A DNA stretch of 64,000 bases, from the NCBI GenBank assembly GCA_032718475.1, contig JAUCBJ010008124.1, positions 65,223 through 129,222 of the forward strand. The letters run 5' to 3'. Below, piece by piece: positions 1 to 15,000 of this stretch. Positions within the stretch are counted from its first letter, which is position 1; each line of letters opens with the position of its first letter. The notes beneath the pieces are model-generated. The model did not search any database. It had not been told where the DNA came from and worked only from the letters and a program-made list of their open reading frames with translations. Position numbers and translations under genes: made by a program. This DNA is from Nemertoderma westbladi. Its lineage: Eukaryota > Xenacoelomorpha > Nemertodermatida > Nemertodermatidae.

Positions 1-3000
1 TTTGAGTGTAGACTTTAGAACCATAACAGGGTGTATGATTGTAGGATGTATGTTTGAGTGTAGACTTTAGAACCATAGCAGGGTGTATGATTGTAGGATG
101 TAGTATGTTTGAGTGTAGACTTTAGAACCATAACAGGGTGTATGATTGTAGGATGTATGTTTGAGTGTAGACTTTAGAACCATAACAGGGTGTATGATTG
201 TAGGATGTAGTATGTTTGAGTGTAGACTTTAGAACCATAACAGGATGAATGATTGTAGGATGTAGTATGTTTGAGTGTAGACTTTAGAACCATAACAGGA
301 TGTATGATTGTAGATTGTAGGATGTATGTTTGAGTGTAGTCTTTAGAACCATAACAAGGTGTATGATTGTAGATTGTAGGATGTATGTTTGAGTGTAGAC
401 TTTAGAACCATAACAGGATAAATGATTGTAGGATGTATGTTTGAGTGTAGTCTTTAGAACCATAACAGGGTGTATGATTGTAGGATGTATGTTTGAGTGT
501 AGACTTTAGAACCATAACAGGGTGTATGATTGTAGATTGTATGTTTGAGTGTAGTCTTTAGAACCATAACAAGGTGTATGATTGTAGGATGTAGTATGTT
601 TGAGTGTAGACTTTAGAACCATAACAGGGTGTATGATTGTAGATTGTAGGATGTATGTTTGAGTGTAGACTTTAGAACCATAACAGGATAAATGATTGTA
701 GATTGTAGGATGTATGTTTGAGTGTAGACTTTAGAACCATAACAGGATAAATGATTGTAGATTGTAGGATGTATGTTTGAGTGTAGACTTTAGAACCATA
801 ACAGGATAAATGATTGTAGATTGTAGGAAGTATGTTTGAGTGTAGACTTTAGAACCATAACAGGGTGTATGATTGTAGGATGTATGTTTGAGTGTAGACT
901 TTAGAACCATAACAGGGTGTATGATTGTAGGATGTAGTATGTTTGAGTGTAGTCTTTAGAACCATAACAAGGTGTATGATTGTAGGATGTAGTATGTTTG
1001 AGTGTAGACTTTAGAACCATAACAGGGTGTATGATTGTAGATTGTAGGATGTATGTTTGAGTGTAGACTTTAGAACCATAACAGGATAAATGATTGTAGA
1101 TTGTAGGATGTATGTTTGAGTGTAGACTTTAGAACCATAACAGGATAAATGATTGTAGATTGTAGGAAGTATGTTTGAGTGTAGACTTTAGAACCATAAC
1201 AGGGTGTATGATTGTAGGATGTATGTTTGAGTGTAGACTTTAGAACCATAACAGGGTGTATGATTGTAGGATGTAGTATGTTAGAGTGTAGACTTTAGAA
1301 CCATAACAGGGTGTATGATTGTAGGATGTATGTTTGAGTGTAGTCTTTAGAACCATAACAGGGTGTATGATTGTAGGATGTATGTTTGAGTGTAGACTTT
1401 AGAACCATAACAGGGAGTATGATTGTAGGATGTAGTATGTTTGAGTGTAGACTTTAGAACCATAACAGGATGAATGATTGTAGGATGTATGTTTGAGTGT
1501 AGTCTTTAGAACCATAACAGGGTGTATGATTGTAGGATGTATGTTTGAGTGTAGACTTTAGAACCATAACAGGGTGTATGATTGTAGGATGTATGTTTGA
1601 GTGTAGACTTTAGAACCATAACAGGGTGTATGATTGTAGGATGTAGTATGTTAGAGTGTAGACTTTAGAACCATAACAGGGTGTATGATTGTAGGATGTA
1701 TGTTTGAGTGTAGTCTTTAGAACCATAACAGGGTGTATGATTGTAGGATGTATGTTTGAGTGTAGACTTTAGAACCATAACAGGGAGTATGATTGTAGGA
1801 TGTAGTATGTTTGAGTGTAGACTTTAGAACCATAACAGGGTGTATGATTGTAGGATGTATGTTTGAGTGTAGACTTTAGAACCATAACAGGGTGTATGAT
1901 TGTAGGATGTAGTATGTTAGAGTGTAGACTTTAGAACCATAACAGGGTGTATGATTGTAGGATGTATGTTTGAGTGTAGTCTTTAGAACCATAACAGGGT
2001 GTATGATTGTAGGATGTATGTTTGAGTGTAGACTTTAGAACCATAACAGGATGAATGATTGTAGGATGTAGTATGTTTGAGTGTAGACTTTAGAACCATA
2101 ACAGGGTGTATGATTGTAGGATGTATGTTTGAGTGTAGACTTTAGAACCATAACAGGATGTATGATTGTAGGATGTATGTTTGAGTGTAGACTTTAGAAC
2201 CATAACAGGGTGTATGATTGTAGGATGTAGTATGTTTGAGTGTAGACTTTAGAACCATAACAGGGTGTATGATTGTAGGATGTAGTATGTTTGAGTGTAG
2301 ACTTTAGAACCATAACAAGGTGTATGATTGTAGGATGTATGTTTGAGTGTAGACTTTAGAACCATAACAGGGTGTATGATTGTAGGATGTATGTTTGAGT
2401 GTAGTCTTTAGAACCATAGCAGGGTGTATGATTGTAGGATGTATGTTTGAGTGTAGACTTTAGAACCATAACAGGGTGTATGATTGTAGGATGTATGTTT
2501 GAGTGTAGACTTTAGAACCATAACAGGGTGTATGATTGTAGGATGTAGTATGTTTGAGTGTAGACTTTAGAACCATAACAGGGTGTATGATTGTAGGATG
2601 TATGTTTGAGTGTAGACTTTAGAACCATAACAGGGTGTATGATTGTAGGATGTAGTATGTTTGAGTGTAGACTTTAGAACCATAACAGGGTGTATGATTG
2701 TAGGATGTATGTTTGAGTGTAGACTTTAGAACCATAACAGGATGTATGATTGTAGGATGTATGTTTGAGTGTAGACTTTAGAACCATAACAGGGTGTATG
2801 ATTGTAGGATGTATGTTTGAGTGTAGACTTTAGAACCATAACAGGGTGTATGATTGTAGGATGTATGTTTGAGTGTAGACTTTAGAACCATAACAGGGTG
2901 TATGATTGTAGGATGTAGTATGTTTGAGTGTAGACTTTAGAACCATAACAGGGTGTATGATTGTAGGATGTATGTTTGAGTGTAGACTTTAGAACCATAA

Positions 3001-6000
3001 CAGGGTGTATGATTGTAGGATGTATGTTTGAGTGTAGACTTTAGAACCATAACAGGGTGTATGATTGTAGGATGTAGTATGTTTGAGTGTAGACTTTAGA
3101 ACCATAACAGGATGTATGATTGTAGGATGTATGTTTGAGTGTAGACTTTAGAACCATAACAGGGTGTATGATTGTAGGATGTAGTATGTTTGAGTGTAGA
3201 CTTTAGAACCATAACAGGATGTATGATTGTAGGATGTATGTTTGAGTGTAGACTTTAGAACCATAACAGGGTGTATGATTGTAGGATGTAGTATGTTTGA
3301 GTGTAGACTTTAGAACCATAACAGGGTGTATGATTGTAGGATGTATGTTTGAGTGTAGACTTTAGAACCATAACAGGGTGTATGATTGTAGGATGTATGT
3401 TTGAGTGTAGACTTTAGAACCATAACAGGGTGTATGATTGTAGGATGTAGTATGTTTGAGTGTAGACTTTAGAACCATAACAGGGTGTATGATTGTAGGA
3501 TGTATGTTTGAGTGTAGACTTTAGAACCATAACAGGGTGTATGATTGTAGGATGTATGTTTGAGTGTAGACTTTAGAACCATAACAGGGTGTATGATTGT
3601 AGGATGTATGTTTGAGTGTAGACTTTAGAACCATAACAGGGTGTATGATTGTAGGATGTATGTTTGAGTGTAGACTTTAGAACCATAACAGGGTGTATGA
3701 TTGTAGGATGTATGTTTGAGTGTAGACTTTAGAACCATAACAGGGTGTATGATTGTAGGATGTATGTTTGAGTGTAGACTTTAGAACCATAACAGGGTGT
3801 ATGATTGTAGGATGTATGTTTGAGTGTAGACTTTAGAACCATAGCAGGGTGTATGATTGTAGGATGTAGTATGTTTGAGTGTAGACTTTAGAACCATAAC
3901 AGGGTGTATGATTGTAGGATGTAGTATGTTTGAGTGTAGACTTTAGAACCATAACAGGGTGTATGATTGTAGGATGTATGTTTGAGTGTAGACTTTAGAA
4001 CCATAACAGGGTGTATGATTGTAGGATGTATGTTTGAGTGTAGACTTTAGAACCATAACAGGGTGTATGATTGTAGGATGTATGTTTGAGTGTAGACTTT
4101 AGAACCATAACAGGGTGTATGATTGTAGGATGTAGTATGTTTGAGTGTAGACTTTAGAACCATAACAGGGTGTATGATTGTAGGATGTATGTTTGAGTGT
4201 AGACTTTAGAACCATAACAGGGTGTATGATTGTAGGATGTATGTTTGAGTGTAGACTTTAGAACCATAACAGGGTGTATGATTGTAGGATGTATGTTTGA
4301 GTGTAGACTTTAGAACCATAACAGGGTGTATGATTGTAGGATGTATGTTTGAGTGTAGACTTTAGAACCATAACAGGGTGTATGATTGTAGGATGTATGT
4401 TTGAGTGTAGACTTTAGAACCATAACAGGGTGTATGATTGTAGGATGTAGTATGTTTGAGTGTAGACTTTAGAACCATAACAGGGTGTATGATTGTAGGA
4501 TGTATGTTTGAGTGTAGACTTTAGAACCATAACAGGGTGTATGATTGTAGGATGTAGTATGTTTGAGTGTAGACTTTAGAACCATAACAGGGTGTATGAT
4601 TGTAGGATGTATGTTTGAGTGTAGACTTTAGAACCATAACAGGGTGTATGATTGTAGGATGTAGTATGTTTGAGTGTAGACTTTAGAACCATAACAGGGT
4701 GTATGATTGTAGGATGTATGTTTGAGTGTAGACTTTAGAACCATAACAGGGTGTATGATTGTAGGATGTATGTTTGAGTGTAGACTTTAGAACCATAACA
4801 GGGTGTATGATTGTAGGATGTATGTTTGAGTGTAGACTTTAGAACCATAACAGGGTGTATGATTGTAGGATGTAGTATGTTTGAGTGTAGACTTTAGAAC
4901 CATAACAGGGTGTATGATTGTAGGATGTATGTTTGAGTGTAGACTTTAGAACCATAACAGGGTGTATGATTGTAGGATGTATGTTTGAGTGTAGACTTTA
5001 GAACCATAACAGGGTGTATGATTGTAGGATGTATGTTTGAGTGTAGACTTTAGAACCATAACAGGGTGTATGATTGTAGGATGTAGTATGTTTGAGTGTA
5101 GACTTTAGAACCATAACAGGGTGTATGATTGTAGGATGTATGTTTGAGTGTAGACTTTAGAACCATAACAGGGTGTATGATTGTAGGATGTAGTATGTTT
5201 GAGTGTAGACTTTAGAACCATAACAGGGTGTATGATTGTAGGATGTAGTATGTTTGAGTGTAGACTTTAGAACCATAACAGGATGTATGATTGTAGGATG
5301 TATGTTTGAGTGTAGACTTTAGAACCATAACGGGGTGTATGATTGTAGGATGTATGTTTGAGTGTAGACTTTAGAACCATAACAGGGTGTATGATTGTAG
5401 GATGTATGTTTGAGTGTAGACTTTAGAACCATAACAGGGTGTATGATTGTAGGATGTATGTTTGAGTGTAGACTTTAGAACCATAACAGGGTGTATGATT
5501 GTAGGATGTATGTTTGAGTGTAGACTTTAGAACCATAACAGGGTGTATGATTGTAGGATGTAGTATGTTTGAGTGTAGACTTTAGAACCATAACAGGGTG
5601 TATGATTGTAGGATGTATGTTTGAGTGTAGACTTTAGAACCATAACAGGGTGTATGATTGAAGGATGTAGTATGTTTGAGTGTAGACTTTAGAACCATAA
5701 CAGGGTGTATGATTGTAGGATGTATGTTTGAGTGTAGACTTTAGAACCATAACAGGGTGTATGATTATAGGATGTATGTTTGAGTGTAGACTTTAGAACC
5801 ATAACAGGGTGTATGATTGTAGGATGTATGTTTGAGTGTAGACTTTAGAACCATAACAGGGTGTATGATTGTAGGATGTAGTATGTTTGAGTGTAGACTT
5901 TAGAACCATAACAGGGTGTATGATTGTAGGATGTATGTTTGAGTGTAGACTTTAGAACCATAACAGGGTGTATGATTGTAGGATGTATGTTTGAGTGTAG

Positions 6001-9000
6001 ACTTTAGAACCATAACAGGGTGTATGATTGTAGGAAGTATGTTTGAGTGTAGACTTTAGAACCATAACAGGGTGTATGATTGTAGGATGTATGTTTGAGT
6101 GTAGACTTTAGAACCATAACAGGGTGTATGATTGTAGGATGTAGTATGTTTGAGTGTAGACTTTAGAACCATAACAGGGTGTATGATTGTAGGATGTATG
6201 TTTGAGTGTAGACTTTAGAACCATAACAGGGTGAATGATTGTAGGATGTATGTTTGAGTGTAGACTTTAGAACCATAACAGGGTGAATGATTGTAGGATG
6301 TATGTTTGAGTGTAGACTTTAGAACCATAACAGGGTGTATGAGATGTATGTTTGAGTGTAGACTTTAGAACCATAACAGGGTGTATGATTGTAGATTGTA
6401 GGATGTATGTTTGAGTGTAGACTTTAGAACCATAACAGGGTGTATGATTGTAGGATGTATGTTTGAGTGTAGACTTTAGAACCATAACAGGGTGTATGAT
6501 TGTAGGATGTAGTATGTTTGAGTGTAGACTTTAGAACCATAACAGGGTGTATGATTGTAGGATGTATGTTTGAGTGTAGACTTTAGAACCATAACAGGGT
6601 GTATGATTGTAGGATGTAGTATGTTTGAGTGTAGACTTTAGAACCATAACAGGGTGTATGATTGTAGGATGTATGTTTGAGTGTAGACTTTAGAACCATA
6701 ACAGGGTGTATGATTGTAGGATGTAGTATGTTTGAGTGTAGACTTTAGAACCATAACAGGGTGTATGATTGTAGGATGTATGTTTGAGTGTAGACTTTAG
6801 AACCATAACAGGGTGTATGATTGTAGGATGTAGTATGTTTGAGTGTAGACTTTAGAACCATAACAGGGTGTATGATTGTAGGATGTATGTTTGAGTGTAG
6901 ACTTTAGAACCATAACAGGGTGTATGATTGTAGGATGTATGTTTGAGTGTAGACTTTAGAACCATAACAGGGTGTATGATTGTAGGAAGTATGTTTGAGT
7001 GTAGACTTTAGAACCATAACAGGGTGTATGATTGTAGGATGTATGTTTGAGTGTAGACTTTAGAACCATAACAGGGTGTATGATTGTAGGATGTAGTATG
7101 TTTGAGTGTAGACTTTAGAACCATAACAGGGTGTATGATTGTAGGATGTATGTTTGAGTGTAGACTTTAGAACCATAACAGGGTGTATGATTGTAGGATG
7201 TATGTTTGAGTGTAGACTTTAGAACCATAACAGGGTGTATGATTGTAGGATGTAGTATGTTTGAGTGTAGACTTTAGAACCATAACAGGGTGTATGATTG
7301 TAGGATGTATGTTTGAGTGTAGACTTTAGAACCATAACAGGGTGTATGATTGTAGGATGTATGTTTGAGTGTAGACTTTAGAACCATAACAGGGTGTATG
7401 ATTGTAGGAAGTATGTTTGAGTGTAGACTTTAGAACCATAACAGGGTGTATGATTGTAGGATGTATGTTTGAGTGTAGACTTTAGAACCATAACAGGGTG
7501 TATGATTGTAGGAAGTATGTTTGAGTGTAGACTTTAGAACCATAACAGGGTGTATGATTGTAGGATGTATGTTTGAGTGTAGACTTTAGAACCATAACAG
7601 GGTGTATGATTGTAGGATGTAGTATGTTTGAGTGTAGACTTTAGAACCATAACAGGGTGTATGACTGTAGGATGTATGTTTGAGTGTAGACTTTAGAACC
7701 ATAACAGGGTGTATGATTGTAGGATGTATGTTTGAGTGTAGTCTTTAGAACCATAGCAGGGTGTATGATTGTAGGATGTATGTTTGAGTGTAGACTTTAG
7801 AACCATAACAGGGTGAATGATTGTAGGATGTATGTTTGAGTGTAGACTTTAGAACCATAACAGGGTGTATGAGATGTATGTTTGAGTGTAGACTTTAGAA
7901 CCATAACAGGGTGTATGATTGTAGGATGTATGTTTGAGTGTAGACTTTAGAACCATAACAGGGTGAATGATTGTAGGATGTATGTTTGAGTGTAGACTTT
8001 AGAACCATAACAGGGTGAATGATTGTAGGATGTATGTTTGAGTGTAGACTTTAGAACCATAACAGGGTGTATGAGATGTATGTTTGAGTGTAGACTTTAG
8101 AACCATAACAGGGTGTATGATTGTAGATTGTAGGATGTATGTTTGAGTGTAGACTTTAGAACCATAACAGGGTGTATGATTGTAGGATGTATGTTTGAGT
8201 GTAGACTTTAGAACCATAACAGGGTGAATGATTGTAGGATGTATGTTTGAGTGTAGACTTTAGAACCATAACAGGGTGTATGAGATGTATGTTTGAGTGT
8301 AGACTTTAGAACCATAACAGGGTGTATGATTGTAGATTGTAGGATGTATGTTTGAGTGTAGTCTTTAGAACCATAACAGGGTGAATGATTGTAGGATGTA
8401 TGTTTGAGTGTAGACTTTAGAACCATAACAGGGTGTATGATTGTAGATTGTAGGATGTATGTTTGAGTGTAGTCTTTAGAACCATAACAGGGTGTATGAT
8501 TGTAGGATGTAGTATGTTTGAGTGTAGACTTTAGAACCATAACAGGGTGTATGATTGTAGGATGTATGCTTGAGTGTAGACTTTAGAACCATAACAGGAT
8601 GAATGATTGTAGGATGTATGTTTGAGTGTAGACTTTAGAACCATAACAGTGTGTATGATTGTAGGATGTATGTTTGAGTGTAGACTTTAGAACCATAACA
8701 GGGTGTATGATTGTAGGATGTAGTATGTTTGAGTGTAGACTTTAGAACCATAACAGGATGTATGATTGTAGGATGTATGTTTGAGTGTAGACTTTAGAAC
8801 CATAACAGGGTGTATGATTGTAGGATGTAGGTTTGAGTGTAGACTTTAGAACCATAACAGGATGTATGATTGTAGGATGTATGTTTGAGTGTAGACTTTA
8901 GAACCATAACAGGGTGTATGATTGTAGGATGTATGTTTGAGTGTAGACTTTAGAACCATAACAGGGTGTATGATTGTAGGATGTATGTTTGAGTGTAGAC

Positions 9001-12000
9001 TTTAGAACCATAACATGATGTATGATTGTAGGATGTATGTTTGAGTGTAGACTTTAGAACCATAACAGGGTGTATGATTGTAGGATGTATGTTTGAGTGT
9101 AGACTTTAGAACCATAACAGGGTGTATGATTGTAGGATGTATGTTTGAGTGTAGACTTTAGAACCATAACAGGATGTATGATTGTAGGATGTATGTTTGA
9201 GTGTAGACTTTAGAACCATAACAGGGTGTATGATTGTAGGATGTATGTTTGAGTGTAGACTTTAGAACCATAACAGGATGTATGATTGTAGGATGTATGT
9301 TTGAGTGTAGACTTTAGAACCATAACAGGATGTATGATTGTAGATTGTAGGATGTATGTTTGAGTGTAGTCTTTAGAACCATAACAGGGTGTATGATTGT
9401 AGGAAGTATGTTTGAGTGTAGACTTTAGAACCATACAGGATGTATGATTGTAGGATGTATGTTTGAGTGTAGACTTTAGAACCATAACAGGGTGTATGAT
9501 TGTAGATTGTAGGATGTATGTTTGAGTGTAGACTTTAGAACCATAACAGGGTGTATGATTGTAGATTATAGGATGTATGTTTGAGTGTAGACTTTAGAAC
9601 CATACAGGATGTATGATTGTAGGATGTATGTTTGAGTGTAGACTTTAGAACCATAACAGGGTGTATGATTGTAGATTATAGGATGTATGTTTGAGTGTAG
9701 ACTTTAGAACCATAACAGGGTGTATGATTGTAGGATGTATGTTTGAGTGTAGACTTTAGAACCATAACAGGATGTATGATTGTAGATTATAGGATGTATG
9801 TTTGAGTGTAGACTTTAGAACCATAACAAGGTGTATGATTGTAGGATGTATGTTTGAGTGTAGACTTTAGAACCATAACAGGGTGTATGATTGTAGGATG
9901 TATGTTTGAGTGTAGACTTTAGAACCATAACAGGGTGTATGATTGTAGGAAGTATGTTTGAGTGTAGACTTTAGAACCATAACAGGGTGTATGATTGTAG
10001 GATGTATGTTTGAGTGTAGACTTTAGAACCATAACAGGGTGTATGATTGTAGGAAGTATGTTTGAGTGTAGTCTTTAGAACCATAACAGGATGAATGATT
10101 GTAGGATGTATGTTTGAGTGTAGACTTTAGAACCATAATAGGATGTATGATTGTAGGATGTATGTTTGAGTGTAGACTTTAGAACCATAACAGGATGAAT
10201 GATTGTAGGATGTATGTTTGAGTGTAGACTTTAGAACCATAACAGGGTGTATGATTGTAGGAAGTATGTTTGAGTGTAGTCTTTAGAACCATAACAGGAT
10301 GAATGATTGTAGGATGTATGTTTGAGTGTAGACTTTAGAACCATAATAGGATGTATGATTGTAGGAAGTATGTTTGAGTGTAGACTTTAGAACCATAACA
10401 GGATGTATGATTGTAGGAAGTATGTTTGAGTGTAGACTTTAGAACCATAACAGGATGAATGATTGTAGGATGTATGTTTGAGTGTAGACTTTAGAACCAT
10501 AACAGGATGTATGATTGTAGGATGTATGTTAGAGTGTAGTCTTTAGAACCATAACAGGATGTATGATTGTAGGATGTATGTTTGAGTGTAGTCTGTAGAA
10601 CCATAACAGGGTGTATGATTGTAGGATGTATGTTTGAGTGTAGTCTTTAGAACCATAACAGGATGAATGATTGTAGGATGTATGTTTGAGTGTAGTCTTT
10701 AGAACCATAACAGGGTGTATGATTGTAGGATGTATGTTTGAGTGTAGTCTTTAGAACCATAACAGGATGTATGATTGTAGGATGTATGTTTGAGTGTAGT
10801 CTTTAGAACCATAACAGGATGAATGATTGTAGGATGTATGTTTGAGTGTAGACTTTAGAACCATAACAGGATGTATGATTGTAGGAAGTATGTTTGAGTG
10901 TAGTCTTTAGAACCATAACAGGGTGTATGATTGTAGGATGTATGTTTGAGTGTAGTCTTTAGAACCATAACAGGATGAATGATTGTAGGATGTATGTTTG
11001 AGTGTAGTCTTTAGAACCATAACAGGGTGTATGATTGTAGGATGTATGTTTGAGTGTAGACTTTAGAACCATAACAGGGTGTATGATTGTAGATTGTAGG
11101 ATGTATGTTTGAGTGTAGACTTTAGAACCATAACAGGATGAATGATTGTAGGATGTATGTTTGAGTGTAGACTTTAGAACCATAACAGGATGTATGATTG
11201 TAGGAAGTATGTTTGAGTGTAGACTTTAGAACCATAACAGGATGAATGATTGTAGGATGTATGTTTGAGTGTAGTCTTTAGAACCATAACAGGATGTATG
11301 ATTGTAGGATGTATGTTTGAGTGTAGACTTTAGAACCATAACAGGATGAATGATTGTAGGATGTATGTTTGAGTGTAGTCTTTAGAACCATAACAGGATG
11401 TATGATTGTAGGAAGTATGTTTGAGTGTAGACTTTAGAACCATAACAGGGTGTATGATTGTAGGATGTATGTTTGAGTGTAGTCTTTAGAACCATAACAG
11501 GATGTATGATTGTAGGAAGTATGTTTGAGTGTAGACTTTAGAACCATAACAGGGTGTATGATTGTAGGATGTATGTTTGAGTGTAGACTTTAGAACCATA
11601 ACAGGATGAATGATTGTAGGATGTATGTTTGAGTGTAGTCTTTAGAACCATAACAGGATGTATGATTGTAGGAAGTATGTTTGAGTGTAGACTTTAGAAC
11701 CATAACAGGGTGTATGATTGTAGGATGTATGTTTGAGTGTAGTCTTTAGAACCATAACAGGATGTATGATTGTAGGAAGTATGTTTGAGTGTAGTCTTTA
11801 GAACCATAACAGGGTGTATGATTGTAGGATGTATGTTTGAGTGTAGACTTTAGAACCATAACAGGGTGTATGATTGTAGGATGTATGTTTGAGTGTAGTC
11901 TTTAGAACCATAACAGGATGTATGATTGTAGGAAGTATGTTTGAGTGTAGTCTTTAGAACCATAACAGGATGTATGATTGTAGGAAGTATGTTTGAGTGT

Positions 12001-15000
12001 AGTCTTTAGAACCATAACAGGATGTATGATTGTAGGAAGTATGTTTGAGTGTAGTCTTTAGAACCATAACAGGGTGTATGATTGTAGGATGTATGTTTGA
12101 GTGTAGACTTTAGAACCATAACAGGATGAATGATTGTAGGATGTATGTTTGAGTGTAGTCTTTAGAACCATAACAGGATGTATGATTGTAGGATGTATGT
12201 TTGAGTGTAGTCTTTAGAACCATAACAGGATGAATGATTGTAGGATGTATGTTTGAGTGTAGACTTTAGAACCATAACAGGATGTATGATTGTAGGAAGT
12301 ATGTTTGAGTGTAGTCTTTAGAACCATAACAGGGTGTATGATTGTAGGATGTATGTTTGAGTGTAGTCTTTAGAACCATAACAGGGTGTATGATTGTAGG
12401 ATGTATGTTTGAGTGTAGACTTTAGAACCATAACAGGGTGTATGATTGTAGATTGTAGGATGTATGTTTGAGTGTAGACTTTAGAACCATAACAGGATGA
12501 ATGATTGTAGGATGTATGTTTGAGTGTAGACTTTAGAACCATAACAGGATGAATGATTGTAGGATGTATGTTTGAGTGTAGACTTTAGAACCATAACAGG
12601 GTGTATGTTTGTAGGATGTATGTTTGAGTGTAGACTTTAGAACCATAACAGGGTGTATGATTGTAGGATGTATGTTTGAGTGTAGACTTTAGAACCATAA
12701 CAGGGTGTATGATTGTAGATTGTAGGATGTATGTTTGAGTGTAGACTTTAGAACCATAACAGAATGAATGATTGTAGGATGTATGTTTGAGTGTAGACTT
12801 TAGAACCATAACAGGGTGTATGATTGTAGGATGTATGTTTGAGTGTAGACTTTAGAACCATAACAGGATGAATGATTGTAGGATGTATGTTTGAGTGTAG
12901 ACTTTAGAACCATAACAGGATGTATGATTGTAGGATGTATGTTTGAGTGTAGACTTTAGAACCATAACAGGGTGTATGATTGTAGGAAGTATGTTTGAGT
13001 GTAGACTTTAGAACCATAACAGGGTGTATGATTGTAGGAAGTATGTTTGAGTGTAGACTTTAGAACCATAACAGGATGTATGATTGTAGGAAGTATGTTT
13101 GAGTGTAGACTTTAGAACCATAACAGGGTGTATGATTGTAGGAAGTATGTTTGAGTGTAGACTTTAGAACCATAACAGGGTGTATGATTGTAGGAAGTAT
13201 GTTTGAGTGTAGACTTTAGAACCATAACAGGATGTATGATTGTAGGATGTATGTTTGAGTGTAGACTTTAGAACCATAACAGGGTGTATGATTGTAGGAT
13301 GTATGTTTGAGTGTAGACTTTAGAACCATAACAGGATGTATGATTGTAGGAAGTATGTTTGAGTGTAGACTTTAGAACCATAACAGGATGTATGATTGTA
13401 GGAAGTATGTTTGAGTGTAGACTTTAGAACCATAACAGGGTGTATGATTGTAGGAAGTATGTTTGAGTGTAGACTTTAGAACCATAACAGGATGAATGAT
13501 TGTAGGATGTATGTTTGAGTGTAGACTTTAGAACCATAACAGGATGAATGATTGTAGGATGTATGTTTGAGTGTAGTCTTTAGAACCATAACAGGGTGTA
13601 TGATTGTAGGATGTATGTTTGAGTGTAGTCTTTAGAACCATAACAGGGTGTATGATTGTAGGATGTATGTTTGAGTGTAGTCTTTAGAACCATAACAGGA
13701 TGAATGATTGTAGGATGTATGTTTGAGTGTAGTCTTTAGAACCATAACAGGGTGTATGATTGTAGGATGTATGTTTGAGTGTAGACTTTAGAACCATAAC
13801 AGGATGAATGATTGTAGGATGTATGTTTGAGTGTAGACTTTAGAACCATAACAGGATGAATGATTGTAGGATGTATGTTTGAGTGTAGTCTTTAGAACCA
13901 TAACAGGGTGTATGATTGTAGGATGTATGTTTGAGTGTAGACTTTAGAACCATAACAGGGTGTATGTTTGTAGGATGTATGTTTGAGTGTAGACTTTAGA
14001 ACCATAACAGGGTGTATGATTGTAGGATGTATGTTTGAGTGTAGACTTTAGAACCATAACAGGATGAATGATTGTAGGAAGTATGTTTGAGTGTAGACTT
14101 TAGAACCATAACAGGGTGTATGATTGTAGATTGTAGGATGTATGTTTGAGTGTAGACTTTAGAACCATAACAGGGTGTATGATTGTAGGATGTATGTTTG
14201 AGTGTAGACTTTAGAACCATAACAGGGTGTATGATTGTAGGATGTATGTTTGAGTGTAGACTTTAGAACCATAACAGGATGAATGATTGTAGGATGTATG
14301 TTTGAGTGTAGACTTTAGAACCATAACAGGATGAATGATTGTAGGATGTATGTTTGAGTGTAGACTTTAGAACCATAACAGGGTGTATGATTGTAGGATG
14401 TATGTTTGAGTGTAGACTTTAGAACCATAACAGGATGAATGATTGTAGGATGTATGTTTGAGTGTAGACTTTAGAACCATAACAGGATGTATGATTGTAG
14501 GATGTATGTTTGAGTGTAGACTTTAGAACCATAACAGGGTGTATGATTGTAGGAAGTATGTTTGAGTGTAGACTTTAGAACCATAACAGGGTGTATGATT
14601 GTAGGAAGTATGTTTGAGTGTAGACTTTAGAACCATAACAGGATGTATGATTGTAGGAAGTATGTTTGAGTGTAGACTTTAGAACCATAACAGGGTGTAT
14701 GATTGTAGGATGTATGTTTGAGTGTAGACTTTAGAACCATAACAGGATGTATGATTGTAGGAAGTATGTTTGAGTGTAGACTTTAGAACCATAACAGGGT
14801 GTATGATTGTAGGATGTATGTTTGAGTGTAGACTTTAGAACCATAACAGGATGTATGATTGTAGGATGTATGTTTTTTGAGTGTAGACTTTAGAACCATA
14901 ACAGGATGAATGATTGTAGGATGTATGTTTGAGTGTAGACATTAGAACCATAACAGGGTGTATGATTATAGGATGTATGTTTGAGTGTAGACTTTAGAAC